Shown: positions 12,901-24,263 of the stretch, piece by piece | Layout: every line of letters starts with the position of its first letter | Numbering within the stretch: position 1 is the stretch's first letter | Assembly (NCBI GenBank): GCA_013396915.1 | Contig: VWZL01000909.1 | Location: forward strand, 192,896 to 256,895 | DNA: 64,000 bases | DNA from: Stercorarius parasiticus | Lineage: Eukaryota; Chordata; Aves; Charadriiformes; Stercorariidae | Reading direction: 5' to 3' | Made by a program: the position numbers and the translations under genes | The notes under the pieces: generated by a model | What the model was told of the DNA's origin: nothing | Databases searched by the model: none | The model's input: the letters and a program-made list of their open reading frames with translations, nothing else

Positions 12901-15900
12901 AGGCACAAGCAAGTAGCAAGATTCATTTTTAATTATCTTTCATGGAGAGAATCATTATACCTCTATGTGATAACACTAACGTGCTTTGTGACCTTTCAAA
13001 ACAATGGCTTTTGCATGGTTTTGAGTTACTTTAAGTAAGTGTTGAGAATTTCCTTGCACTAAGAATCATAAAGTAGTCAATTCCAGTTGTGTGAAAAAGA
13101 GAGCAGATGTTTATACGTATAGATTTCTTGAATATTTCTTCAAAAATTTTGGTAGACTTGACCCCAGCACCTTTTCTCTACGTTCATATTAATATTTAAG
13201 ATTTATTTTTCAAAAAATACTAGCGGGATTGAGGAATCTAAAGTTTCCTTTTCAAAGAGATCTATTCTGGGTCTTTTTCAGGGGGGAAGTGGTAAGTTAC
13301 GGTGAAATTAATCTAATCTATTTCTCCCTGGTAAAATTAGACATTTGATGTGATTTACACCTTTGGGATTACAGAACTGGTTAGTGCTCTAGAACCCACA
13401 GACAAGTCTTCAGGGTTTTTCCCAAAATGGTTGCAGAAAAGCACCTGCAGAGAGAGATTCATTCTCCCTATCACAGACCCCGATGCAGATAGAGTGATTC
13501 ATCACTGCAGGTGTCTGTTTCACTTCAGACTGGGGAGGAAACAACTGTGGGCTGACATTTAACTGTTAGATGGCCAGAGGTACATGAAATAAGTACCACC
13601 TTCGTGGTGGGACCCTTTGATGATATCAATACTAAATTACTTTACTCCAGCATGAATGTGCTTTAAGTTTGTGGGGTTTTTTTAATATTTTTTTGTTTCG
13701 TCTTCTTTTCTGCATATGAAATGAAAATTCAAATGCAGCTGTGCTGGAGACAAAGGACGACAGTCCTCTGGAAAGATATTTTTTCCACTTACACACTATT
13801 CCCTGATAAAAATCTACATGGGACTGGGTTATTAAAGCCAACGGAGCAAAAGAGGGGAGATTTTAGGAAATCCTCTTCTCTATTTTCTTCCCCCTTCACT
13901 GTTGCTTTGTTGAGGTGATCTTTCCCAGGACTGGAATTGGGAACACCTCTCTATATAGGTATTGTGGGAGCAATGCTTGGTCACACTAGATATTCAAGCT
14001 GGGAATTTTATTTGCTGACAAAGAGTTAGATAAGTGGGTGTCACACACCTTATGCCCATTACAAAAGTTATATTTGACAACACCATGAAACATGACTTCT
14101 TCTGGGAGAGGCTTTGTATGACTTCTTCACACAATTTTCTTTCTTTCCCTAATTTATTATTAACTTGATATTACATGTTTTTTTGAATGTAAATATTCAT
14201 TTAGATATATCAGTATAAATATAATGAAATATTATTTCTTACTTTAATGACCTGTTATTGTTTGCTTGATTTACTACATTTATCTCACTTATTATAAAAT
14301 CAAATTCTAAGTAAAATACTTAAAAAACATTAATAATGCATATCTCCAAATTGAGAGAGACAATCATTCATGTCCAAAGTGGGTACCTAAATTGGGTACT
14401 ATTGTGTCAAGTTAATTCAATGTTAGCAGTGTATTTTCACATAATTTTATTACCTTTGTTTCACTCTACATTTTAAATATATATCTGAAAATCAGATTAA
14501 AATATGCATGCCATTAAATAGGTATCAACACACAAATGTGTGTTTATTTATGTACACTGAAAAAATGAAATAATAAACATCTAGGATTTTGAGTGAGAAA
14601 ACAAAATTCTATGGCCACTTCTCCTGATGAAATATGTAAAATATTTATGATCTCACAAAATTAAATGGTCATTGTCAGCTAGACTCAGAATGATCGAAAT
14701 CCTGAAAAGGGATAATATGCCCTGAAGCTAAACTCTGAACAAGAAATGTGTGGTAATGTGACAATAATTTTCCTATAATATTGCTGTAATTTTGGAGCAA
14801 GTATCTAGATGCATTCATTACAGCATTATTTTTTGCTTTTAAAGCAGCAGCTGGTAGTTCCTGTTTTGTGCTAGATCCTCCAGTATAACGAAGGCACTTT
14901 GAACAGTGACTGGATTGCACAGTCTCCAAAGGCCAGTCTCACCATTTCTTGTCACTGTGGATTTATTATGTGCAGAAGTGCTTGGAGGATCCATGATTAT
15001 GCCAGTCTCCACTTGACGTTTTAGACCCTTTTGCCACTATCTCAAGCCATCCAAAGTTTCAGCATCACACTGCATTATCAAAATACTGTTAGACAGATAT
15101 CAAGTAGCACCATGAGGATTAGAGACGTGTACTATCTAGCTATAAATGACTATTACAGCTCTTCCATCATGTGCTTTTGACCTTAGTCAGGAAAGCAGAT
15201 CTATTGAATCTGGGTGATAAAAACTCAAATTAAGACCTCAGGTTTTCCTTTCATTTTAGTTTTCTTACTGTTATCAATTCATTTCTTTTGCATGTTTAGT
15301 GGAATGCTTCACTTCAGTGACCAGGACAGTGTTCAATAAAAACAGTCCAACAGATATCATTTTAATTTCATATAGTGAAAAAGTCATTTGTATTTTGCCA
15401 AGACTATTTACCTCCATACATAATATACGAGCTACAATAAATATGACCAAATACCTACAGGCATAAATTCTGATCTTTATGTATGTACTTTATAGGTAGC
15501 AAGCTTGAGAAAGACATGTCTAAAGTATTAAGAATGATGTGTTCAGGGTTTTCCATGTGTATATACAGGTGAATCATTTCACTAGAAGTCACTTGTGTAG
15601 ATATATAAATCCCAAACACTCAAAATCATTGTAGGTTTCAAGTTTCAACAGCAAAGCCTGAAGAGATGGAATTATTTGGAATATGGAATATTCTAACTCC
15701 TGAAACTGTCAGTGAAGAAAAGCTGTTTTTGTTAGAGTTTCTTGAGACATGAACAACTGGGAAAGCTTAACTTTCAGAGTTCCCTTTTCATTTCACCTCA
15801 CAATGGAAACACAAATGCTCATCAGAAATATTTGTATACATTTTTAGTGTAGAAAATAAATCTTATAAAAACAAATCAGTATTTAAATTAAAACTGCATA

Positions 15901-16619
15901 AACTCCTATACCTTTTGGATAATTGGTTCTGGTAAATCAAATACTTCGACAATTCCCACTATATATTTACACTAAAAATTAGGAAAAAAAATGCCCAACT
16001 GCTAAGACAAATGAAAACTATTGACAACATCAGTTAAAAAGAAATAAAAAAAATCCGAACTTAATTCTGTTGAAAGCATTTCAACCAGCTGCACTACTTT
16101 TTATTTTGCCCTGTACAGGATGGACCATATACTCAAAGTTATCCAGCTCACAGGTGAATCAATAAAAGTCTTTCTGACTTCAATTAGAGCTGGATCAGAC
16201 CCAATGTGAAGAGGTATTGGTGCAGTTTGAGGACTCTGACAATCCAACAGAACAAAAACAATGCACAAAATATGACTTACCAAAGGAGGTAAGATCATCC
16301 ATATCGTCTGTGTTTTCTCCCCTATGACCTAGTAGTGGTTCTTCGTGCACTGTTAGCTTCACAACATGCCAAATTAGGTAAAGTCAAGGTCTCAACTTCT
16401 ACTTACATTTTTTTTACTTTTCCTGTCCATAAGTGAAGTGAAGGTGAAGTTTCTGGGACCTTTGGGATAAGGTACTTGAAACAACTTCATTTTTTCTGCC
16501 CTTCTCTAACATAAATAACAAGTATCAGATACACTCTGTAATGAACATAAAGAAATGCTGTAGAGAAGAACCAGAAAACTTGTCTTTTATATGTGTTAGC
16601 TCAGCCTAGTCTTCCTGCT
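10000..16619. other. Unique AT-rich DNA, no gene seen
   Basis: No coding signature. The blocks 11340-11570 and 13350-13565 are less AT-rich than their surroundings. The latter holds an inverted pair of E-boxes (CACCTGCAG at 13442-13450 and CTGCAGGTG at 13505-13513). Bases 14150-14620 are nearly pure low-complexity AT. A short relic of a possible ancient amniote repeat lies at 16150-16215 and is listed separately. Confidence 0.5.
16150..16215. repeat. Possible ancient amniote interspersed repeat relic
   Basis: The words CTGACTTCAATTAGAGCTGG and ATCAGACCC resemble the 'gacttcaatgggagctggatcaggccc' phrase that recurs in turtle, crocodile and bird genomes as part of old interspersed repeats. I cannot name the family. 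A similar arrangement occurs at 45172-45245. Confidence 0.4.
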
Positions 16620-16910
16620 TTGTCACTGTCTTTAATTTCCCCTCTAGCTCTATAAAAACTTCTAGCTGTCTCTTAAATTCATTTATAGTATGTGCTTCAG
16701 TGGGCTTACCTGACAACTTATTCCTCACGTTTATTACTTTTAGAATGAAATAGTTGTGCTTGAATACTGCTGCTGTTTCCATTTAAAGGGATATTGTCTA
16801 CTTATCAGGTTTGGTTTTATTTTAAATTGACTAATTTTTAAAAATATACTTTTTTACTGACATATCCCTCTTTAAACCTTATACACAGATCTCGATATCT
16901 ATAATTATAT
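16620..16910 (-). mobile_element. Old CR1/L3-like LINE fragment, 3' region
   Basis: On the - strand this reads as the 3' part of a highly diverged CR1-clade LINE. On the + strand the sequence runs through TTAAATTCATTTATAGTATG, then GACAACTTATTCCTCACGTT, then a phrase equivalent to 'accactctttgtgtgaagaagtt...'. This is the typical antisense wording of old CR1/L3 copies (cf. 'cttattccacatgtttacc'). It is much more degraded than the CR1 at the left window edge. Both ends are vague. Confidence 0.55.
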
Positions 16911-17014
16911 CTCTGCTCCGCCAGTGAGGTATAGTACACTCTTATGGATAGCTTAGAAAGATTCAGTTACCTCTTGAGTCAGTGCAGTAGGAACTGTTAA
17001 CAGTAATAAAATGT

Positions 17015-17616
17015 TGCAGGCCCCCCTATAACTGGCTGTGACAGAGTTAATTTTCTTCATAGTAGCTGCTGTGGTGCTGTGTTTTGGATTTGTGTTGAAA
17101 ACAGTGTTACAGTACAGTAATGTTTTCATCATTGCTGAGCAATGCTTACACAGCATCAAGGCCTTTTCTGCTTCTCACACCACTCCACCAGTGAGTAGGC
17201 TGGGGATGCAGAAGAAGTTGGGAGGGGACACAGCAGGACAGATGACCCCAAGCAACCAAAGGAATATTCCATACCATATGATGTCATGGTCAACAATATT
17301 AAGCTGCAGGAAGAAGAAGGAAGGGGAGGCATTTGAAGTTATGGCGTTTTGTCTTCCCAAGTAACCGTTACATGTGATGGAGCCCTGCTTTCCTGGAGAT
17401 GGCTCAACACCTGCCTGCTGATGGGAAGCAGTGAATGAATTCCTCGTTTTGCTTTGCTTGTGTGCACAACCTTTGCTTTCCCTATCAAACTGTCTTTATC
17501 TCAAACCATGAGTTTTCGCAATTTTACCCTTCTGATTCTCTCCCCCATCCTACTGGTGGGGGTGTAAATGAGTGGCTGTGTGGTGCTAAGTTGCCGTATG
17601 GGGTTAAACCATGGCA
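17015..17616 (+). mobile_element. Solo LTR, ERVL-type endogenous retrovirus
   Basis: About 600 bp with the landmarks of an avian ERVL-type LTR also present at 44247-44763. Near the 5' end is CAGAGTTAATTTTCTTCATA followed by GTAGCTGCTGTG. In U3 there is GGAATATTCCATACCATATG. In R/U5 there is AACTGTCTTTATCTCAAACC then ATGAGTTTT. The 3' end is GGGGTTAAACCATGGCA, with the usual terminal CA. The TATA region around 17296-17306 is decayed. The 5' boundary is uncertain by a few bases and I see no target duplication. No internal retroviral sequence adjoins either side, so it is a solo LTR. A 108-codon frame inside it (17038-17364) is not a gene. Confidence 0.8.
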
Positions 17617-18182
17617 GTCACCTTTCCAAAGAGCTAGTCAGAGAGACAACTGCACGTTTGCCATGGTGCTGTGAGTGTGACTATGCAACAGCAGAACAGT
17701 AGTTCTGTTGTCCAGTCACCTAATAATCTAAAACAAACTGACTGACATACTAACCCCATATGTCTTTGTGGAATTTGGATAATGAGGTGAAGTCTCTGTG
17801 CTCAAAGAGCAATTAAGACTGGCTTTGCTATCTCTTGTGCAAGCCAGGGGAGTGAAGGCTTGTCTGCCTATCACAGGATACATAAATAACGGGGTAGTCT
17901 TGGGGAGCCAGGACAGCCCTGCTTTTCGTCAGCAGAGACAGTAAAATCAAGACAACAGAGACTTTGTGTAGCTCTTTGTTTCCTTGAGAGGCTACCACAC
18001 CTGGTAATTGACCTTTGCCTCATTACCTGTGAAATGCATATTAAAGTTGACACCTCTGTATCCCTGTATATGCTAATGAAGATTTTAGAGATCACGCTAA
18101 ACATATATGACTATAGCACTCGTCTCTCCACCCAAATCATACTACACGTCACCTAGGGGAGGGAAACCTTGTAATTTTGGGG

Positions 18183-18188
18183 ATAAAA
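18183..18188 (+). promoter_or_regulatory. TATA-like box of LTR
   Basis: ATAAAA within GGGGATAAAAGGGTGG, about 260 bp upstream of the LTR poly-A signal. This places a retroviral start site near 18210. Whether it is still used cannot be told. Confidence 0.5.
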
Positions 18189-18447
18189 GGGTGGAGAAAA
18201 CGACTGTTAAACTGGGAGAGAAGAAACTCGATACCTGACGGACCAGTCAACGGGCTGTGTTCTCTTCCTCCACCCCAGGCAGGGACGCCTTTCTGGGTAA
18301 GCGCTGCGCCCTTCACCCTCTGGTGAATGTTACCCCGGGTTGTTGTACTATCGCTATTTTTGCTAGCAATATTAACCTTAAGTAATTAGTGCTATTGTAG
18401 TTAGTGAATTTATCAACGGCAATCTCAAATCTGCGACTGTCGCTCTC

Positions 18448-18453
18448 AATAAA
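18448..18453 (+). terminator. Poly-A signal of LTR (AATAAA)
   Basis: AATAAA near the end of the R region of the LTR, followed by a short U5. Its position relative to the TATA-like box supports the LTR call and the + orientation. Confidence 0.55.
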
Positions 18454-18485
18454 ATAACTAATTTCGATTATTTGTGAATCTGGTT

Positions 18486-18546
18486 CAGTGAAAGTCCTTT
18501 GGTGGGACTCTGATAGAAAATCAGTGAAAGTCCTGGGACTCTGACA
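18486..18546 (+). repeat. Tandem duplication of the LTR 3' end
   Basis: The segment beginning CAGTGAAAGTCCT and ending GGGACTCTGA(T/C)A occurs twice back to back. The first copy (about 18486-18513) has extra TTGGT and the second is about 18522-18546. It may reflect slippage in U5 or remnants of a small rearrangement at the LTR edge. Confidence 0.75.
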
Positions 18547-18550
18547 GACA

Positions 18551-19694
18551 AATATCAAAACTACAGTCCTTTTAATGCGACAGTCTTTCAGCACTGGAAA
18601 TGCTCATGAGTATTTACAGCACTCATTGAATTTCTTCCCTGTCACCTTTTTCTAAAATAATAAGTGTTTGGGTTTTTTTTCATGAAATAATCCATAAGAA
18701 GGGTTTAAAAGGGGCAAAGACTGTGGCAAAACAGAGTAATGAAGGATTGCTTAGGAATTTTTATAAGAGCTTGACGCTAAACTGCTTTTTCTTTCAGCAT
18801 CTTTAAGAAAACAGGAAGTTACTTGTTTATTTATTAATGCTGCAAATGTTAACAAAAAAGCCTTCTTGGTTGAATGCCAGATGGGAACACAGTCGTGCTG
18901 GCAAAAAGGTCTCAATTTGTCAGGTGCATTTTGAAATTATGAAATCCTGTGTGTGTTTTTTTCAAAATACTGATAGGAAACTGGGGAAGCACATAGCTCA
19001 GAACAAAGCTATTCTTTTTTCTTTTTTTTTTAATTATTTTTAATATATTAAAAAGAAATAGAAGATCTCCAGCATAACTTCTTCATCATAATCTATCATA
19101 GGGAACAGCCAATATCTTGAGATGTGACCAGCTGACAAAAGCAAAAGGTGTAAAACTGAGTCATTATTGAACACTAATTTACTCAAAAAAGTATTCTTTC
19201 TAGGTTCACAAGGATGACTGATATGAACGATAAGAGCAATAATTTCAGGGTTTTTTCAGAGGTCTACATCGTAAATAGACATCTGCTCTTAGTACAGGTC
19301 ATCATACAGATGTTCTTTAATGCTGACTGGTTCTTGAGCGAGAATGTGATGATCAGCCTCACACTTACACAGTTTGTTACTGCTCCATGTTTTCATTTAC
19401 TGCATGTAAAGTAATGACATAGAGATAGCTCAATCTTGTTAAAGTAAACTGGTTTCTCATTTAAGGAGTGATTTATGTCTAGCATTCTAGCCATGTGCAT
19501 GAGATTATCTTTCTGGCACATCTTCCAAATTCTTTCTTTTTGCAAATAATACTTTCAAAGTCCAACTCAGGTTATCACATCAAAGAGGAACTGGACTGGT
19601 GGACAAATACACTGCTGCTGATACAGATACACTACAATACTAAAAAGAGTAGAAGGCGGCATTAAATTCTTCCTACTATGCCCCCTCATCTTTA
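18551..19694. other. Unique AT-rich DNA, no gene seen
   Basis: No coding or repeat signature that I recognise. It contains T-rich runs around 19016-19040. Confidence 0.5.
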
Positions 19695-20188
19695 CCTTTT
19701 GTCCTGGTTTGAGGTAAAACAGAACCAATTTTCTGATTTGTAATTTTACTTTTCAGCTGGGCCTCTTCTAACTGACTAAAGTCTGAAATTAACAGCATAT
19801 TGTTCAGAAACTGTTCACTCTCAGAGTGATAAGACCTGATCATACCAAGGAACGGTATGCACAGAGGCTCTTGCTTATACTTACTGCTGTAACAACCAAG
19901 GTCAGCTAACTTCGCTTTTTGCCCCGTTAGAGGGTTGGAAGCGGAGAAGCGTAGAAGGGTCCCACCTGCAGGGAGGAGCGGACGGGACAGGTGACCCAAA
20001 ACTGACCAACAGGGTATTCCATCCCATCTGCATCACGCTCAGTATAAAAGCTAGGGGATCAAAGGGGCAAGGCTGCTCTGGCTCACTTTTTCTTCAATGG
20101 CTGATGTCTGAGGAGGACCGTGTCTGTTCGTCTGCCTTTGATCCTGATCCGAGCATTCCTGACACTAGTTCTGGAATTCNCCACCTTT
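19695..20188 (+). mobile_element. Solo LTR with perfect 5-bp target duplication (ERVL-like)
   Basis: The LTR proper runs from TGTCCTGGTTTGAGG at 19700 to a terminal CCA at 20183. It is flanked by CCTTT at 19695-19699 and CCTTT at 20184-20188, a 5-bp target-site duplication. The start wording is that of avian ERVL-like LTRs (TGTCCTGGTTT...). A TATA box lies in CTCAGTATAAAAGCT at about 20038-20052. It is about 484 bp, with one ambiguous base at 20180 near the end. No internal region is present, so recombination between two LTRs has most likely removed the provirus body. It is the best-bounded ERV insertion in the window. Confidence 0.85.
20042..20049 (+). promoter_or_regulatory. TATA box of solo LTR
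   Basis: TATAAAAG within AGTATAAAAGCTAGGGG, in the second half of the LTR and followed by the probable start-site region. It is well preserved and therefore a candidate residual promoter on the + strand. Confidence 0.6.
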
Positions 20189-22454
20189 TTAAGCCAGAAC
20201 TGATACGCATGGTCAGAAAAAGGCAATTTATTGCTCAGAGAAAAAGGTAATTTATTCTTATTCAGGCCTTGTTCTTCTGCAGAAGCTGTGGCATCTTTAG
20301 GTGAAATTCATTTTTGCACTTTCAAAAAGTCAAGACAAATACCAGTTACTCACTGAAGTAGCCCTGCATGAGAATAGCTTTCAAATCATGACCATTTGAA
20401 TGTCTGGAGGTCTGCAGGATTATATGAACCTTCCAAAATTGACTCAAACTAAGGCAAAACAAAATAAACTTCACAAGTTAATAAAAAAGATGTCCTATCC
20501 TAAAATGGACGTCTTGTTTTGTTAAGTAGCAAAACTGATAAAACGTTCCATCAGATTTTACAGAACAGTACTATGAAATTTCTTTTTTTTTTTTTTTTCT
20601 CAACTATATAAGCTTTACTTGCTAATCAAAAAGACAGGGGTTTTGAGCCAGACAGGATCCTGGTTTATTAAGATACTTTACATATTTATATAGCTGCAGT
20701 AATTAAGCAGTGATGATGATAATCTATGATGAATAAGAGTAAAAGGAAGACTACATATCTATTGTATAACTATTGAAAGTATGTTCATATTACTCTTTAT
20801 AATCTGCACAGTTTATAGAAAGAGAGACAAGCTCTTCCAAAAGGACACTGTATTTACATGTTCTGCATCTCCCTGAAGAAGCTATTCCTCTTCATTGACT
20901 TCATCTCTTCTCTCAGTGAAAACACCCACTATAGCTCCTGCAAAAAATCCTTTCTGGTTGCTATAAAGTACTAAGAGCTTTCTACAGGAACTAGCGTTGA
21001 GTTTTATTTTGCAGCATTTAAATTGAAGCAGTAAAAATTTTAACAGAAAATATAATTTATCACTTTGCAAAATTATTATTGATTTAAAGAATAATCATTT
21101 CTAACGCAGCACTATTGAGTGTCAATTCTAGATATACTACTGCAAAATTCTAGAGGTCCTGTTTTTCAAGTATATTTATATGATTCCAACTTTTCTGAAA
21201 GATGAGAAAACACTTGCTGTTTATGCTTAGACAACTGTGATAAGGAGAACAGTCTTTCACCATTGGTGAATGCATCCTTTAAAACTGTACCTTCTGGGGA
21301 AAGTATGAAGAAATAAATTTCTCAAATTATTAAATGGGATTTATCCATTCATTCCAGCTAGTGAGCTGCCAGGCTAGTTCCTAAATTTGTCTGACATTGG
21401 ACTGTACAAGTAGCCATGTTTCTATCTACTGATGAGGGTTAAGCATGTTATAATCTTAAAATGCATGTCCTCAGGCACCATCTCTACAGGACTGATTTCA
21501 TCATCTTTTATATGTTGTTGCCATGGAAAACTTTTATATTGCTTTAAGGACTCTTTCACATATTCTTATGCTGTGTGTCATTCTGTCTTTGAACATATGG
21601 AGGGAAAACAGCACTCCCTTGGCTAAATACGAAACCTATTCAAATTTGAGTATCTAGTACAACCTCGAATGTACGGTTGTCGCACAGTAATAGGATCTTT
21701 TGGTTTAGAGAAAATGGTGTCAGTAAGAAAGCAAGTATTACTGATGGACCTCAGGGTGGAATGTTTTTCACATGAGCATTCCATATATGTTATTACCTGA
21801 TAAAACATGTGATCCTAGATCTGTTTATTTTACATTTCTGTGTGTTAGACATGTATATAGCATTTTTATGTGTTCATAGGACCCTTTTAATTTCCTGTCT
21901 TTAAGCTAGCTGCATCATATATTTCTGGGCTTTTTTNCAAGTACCTCATGAATTGGTAATGTTATACAAGTAAGGAGGTCTGATTAGGGTGTAACAAAAA
22001 TTAATCCTGATTATTTTTTCCTTCTCTGATACTTTGTTCTGAAGAAAAAGAGAGACATTAATCGTTTGTTTTGGTCTGTTATGGTGGCTTTTTACTATTT
22101 GCACAGTTTTATGAGGAACTGTAGTCTAAAAAGAATTATGTGAAGAACTGTTAAAATGTGGTTATTTTTTTTAAATTAAACTGTCAATACAAAAGAGCAT
22201 TTTGCCCCAGAATCAACAGCACTCTATCTAGTAAAAGTAGTCTTTCCTCACTGAGTTTTCCTTAATGTCTGAAGGACCTATAAAACAGAAATACAGCATC
22301 ATTTTACTTCAACTTACGAATCTACCAAGAGAACTTAATTGTGATGAGCAACATACTTTCGATCATAAATACTATGTGATTCCTCTTTTGAATCATCTTT
22401 ATTCTCAATTTTTGTACCAGCATCAGTTCTGACATTAGTGATTTGCTGTGCTGT
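20189..22454. other. Unique AT-rich DNA, no gene seen
   Basis: Mostly AT-rich, with a T run at about 20583-20598 and a single ambiguous base at 21937 after a T run. No coding pattern or recognised repeat. Confidence 0.5.
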
Positions 22455-22570
22455 TAGGACCCAATTCAGCAAAGTGCTTGAGAAGTGCTCAGTTTTAAAT
22501 CGGGGAGTAGATGAATCAAATTACTTATGTCTTTAGAATTTAAACACAGTGAAGTGTTTTCATGAATTCC
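22455..22570. repeat. Possible ancient palindromic (MITE-like) amniote repeat
   Basis: The left arm reads GGACCCAATTCAGCAAAGTG then CTTGAGAAGTGCTCAGTTTT. The right arm ends ACACAGTGAAGTGTTTTCAT then GAATTCCTA, a diverged reverse complement of the left arm. This matches the wording of an old palindromic repeat that I associate with turtle, crocodile and bird genomes ('gattcagcaaagcacttaagcacatgctta...'). The family name is not known to me and the copy is heavily mutated. Confidence 0.45.
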
Positions 22571-24206
22571 TATTGAAAAGAAAGAGTTCAGATCAAAGGT
22601 CTTTTCACATCCTTCACAATCACTCTCTGCATAGATGGGAGTGTTTGTAGCTGATTGGAAACCTTTCCTTTTTTTCTTTCCCCTCCCCTGCCCCCCACAT
22701 GTAAGACTGCAGATATAAAGAAATACAGTTTAAAAAAGATGTTTTGTTTTTTTTTTCACCTTGCATAGTTTTAGAAGATGTCTATTTTGGCATCCAAAAC
22801 ATCCAAGATTATCTCATCAGAAACAGCAATTCAGAAGGAAATTCAGATGGCTTCCTTGAATATTAAAATAAATAAGACTTGATTGTCTTCTCTATAATAG
22901 TAATAATGCAGAGAAGACAGAACCAAGAAGCTGTGGCAACAGAAAAAAATCTTGCTTTTTTTTTTTCTGTTATCTTTTGAGGTTGATTCCTTATCAACAT
23001 TTCTGTAGTAACATGTTTTCCATATAAATAAATGAACATTCAAAAAGGGCTAAGAAGCTTTTACAAGATTAGTTTTGACCCTGACAGTTTCTAACAATGC
23101 AACCACATCTCATTCAGGAAATTGCAGCTACCACAGGCATTGAGCATCCAATCATTCTGAGAATCATCTTTTGAGATAAGTAGGGAAACATACTGATGGG
23201 GCATTACTATGATCTTTACACCATAACCAAACAGTTCACATTTGACGAATAATGCAAGAAAATTAATCTTCAGTCACAATGCAGGTATTATTAAAAAAGA
23301 TAAAACCAAAATTAATTTTACTAGTGCCATGGTTTCTAATGTTTCTAAAGTTTCAGATCTGAACTTCCCGTAGCAAAATAGATCACTATTGTGCTACACA
23401 TCATTTACAGGCAGGACAACCGATACCTTCTACATCGATTACATTTGCCAATCCACTCATGAACCTACATGCTGCAACAACTTGAGGAAAGACGTGTTGC
23501 ACTTAAGTTGTGAGCTTTTGATGTCATTCATCTCTTTGCTGGTCTTTGTTAGTTAACTATACTGCAATGAATCTCAGGAGCAAGGCAACAAAAGTCAATC
23601 ATTATTTGTAACTGTGCTGTTTGCAATATGTCTAAATAAAAATAAGTCAAAAAATAAACTTGCTACAGTATTGTTAGATGAAAAGTTTTGGAAGTCAATC
23701 ACCTGAAGCCTAGAGTCATTCCAAAATCATCGAAGAGTGCTATATCATTTATCAGATCATTTATCAGAGCTGTAAACATTTCTAATTCAGTATATGTATC
23801 AAGTTCACTTATTAATCTGTAAATCAACAGAAAATACACAGTTCAGTGGGTGAAACGCTACATGGAAAGGGAAACTGCCAATAAAAGAGAAAATATTGAA
23901 CCGATTTTAATCAGCTAGACAATTTCAGGGGACGAGTCCTAATGATCTAACAATTGTGACTTATCCTACTCCAAAGAAGTGAGGAAATGCTTAATTGAGA
24001 TATAGGAGTACAAATCTTCTAACTTGAATTCGAGGGAAACACAGTTGTTTTGTTTTGTTTTGTTTTTTGTTTCACGAGGATGGAGAGAGGAGATTTAATC
24101 TGCACAGATTTCCTAGAGAAATCCAAAGGGAGGAGCAATTGTAATCTTTCCATCAGAGCAGGTTATCTTTAGTTAATTAATCTTGCAATTCAATATATTC
24201 AGAAAC
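22571..24206. other. Unique AT-rich DNA, no gene seen
   Basis: No coding pattern. It includes a small direct repeat (ATCATTTATCAG twice, about 23745-23768) and a (GTTTT)n tract at 24045-24073. Confidence 0.5.
24045..24073. repeat. Simple repeat (GTTTT)n
   Basis: About five to six imperfect units of GTTTT. Likely polymorphic in length. Confidence 0.9.
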
Positions 24207-24263
24207 ACAGCTGGACTAGATAATTCTTCTAGGTACCTTCCAACTGGAACTATTCTATTCTAG
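24207..24263 (+). mobile_element. CR1 3'-end fragment
   Basis: GCTGGACTAGATAATTCTTC then TAGGTACCTTCCAACTGGAA and CTATTCTATTCTAG match the last 50-60 bases of a CR1 ('ggactagatgatctctagaggtcccttccaac...attctattcta'). The body upstream is not recognisable, so this is a severely 5'-truncated or eroded copy. Confidence 0.75.

Larger units (their letters stand above)
17690..18546 (+). mobile_element. Solo LTR of a second ERV type
   Basis: The LTR layout is visible in order: AT-rich U3 with ATATGCTAATGA-like elements near 18065; TATA-like GGATAAAAGG at 18181-18190; a GC-richer R region; poly-A signal AATAAA at 18448-18453; and a short U5 ending GGGACTCTGACA at 18546. TATA to poly-A spacing (about 265 bp) fits an LTR. 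It is unrelated in wording to the ERVL-type LTRs nearby and looks more like a class I (gammaretrovirus-like) LTR, which is inference. The last part of U5 is present twice (see the repeat at 18486-18546). The 5' boundary is poorly defined. No primer-binding site or gag sequence follows, so it is solo. Confidence 0.65.

Noticed and set aside
17038..17364. 108-codon frame near an apparent CpG-poor promoter
   Set aside because: It is inside the ERVL-type LTR, which does not encode protein.
17015..20183. A provirus bounded by the LTRs at 17015 and 19700
   Set aside because: The two LTRs differ strongly in sequence, the interval contains an LTR of another type, and no gag, pol or env wording is visible. 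They are independent solo LTRs.
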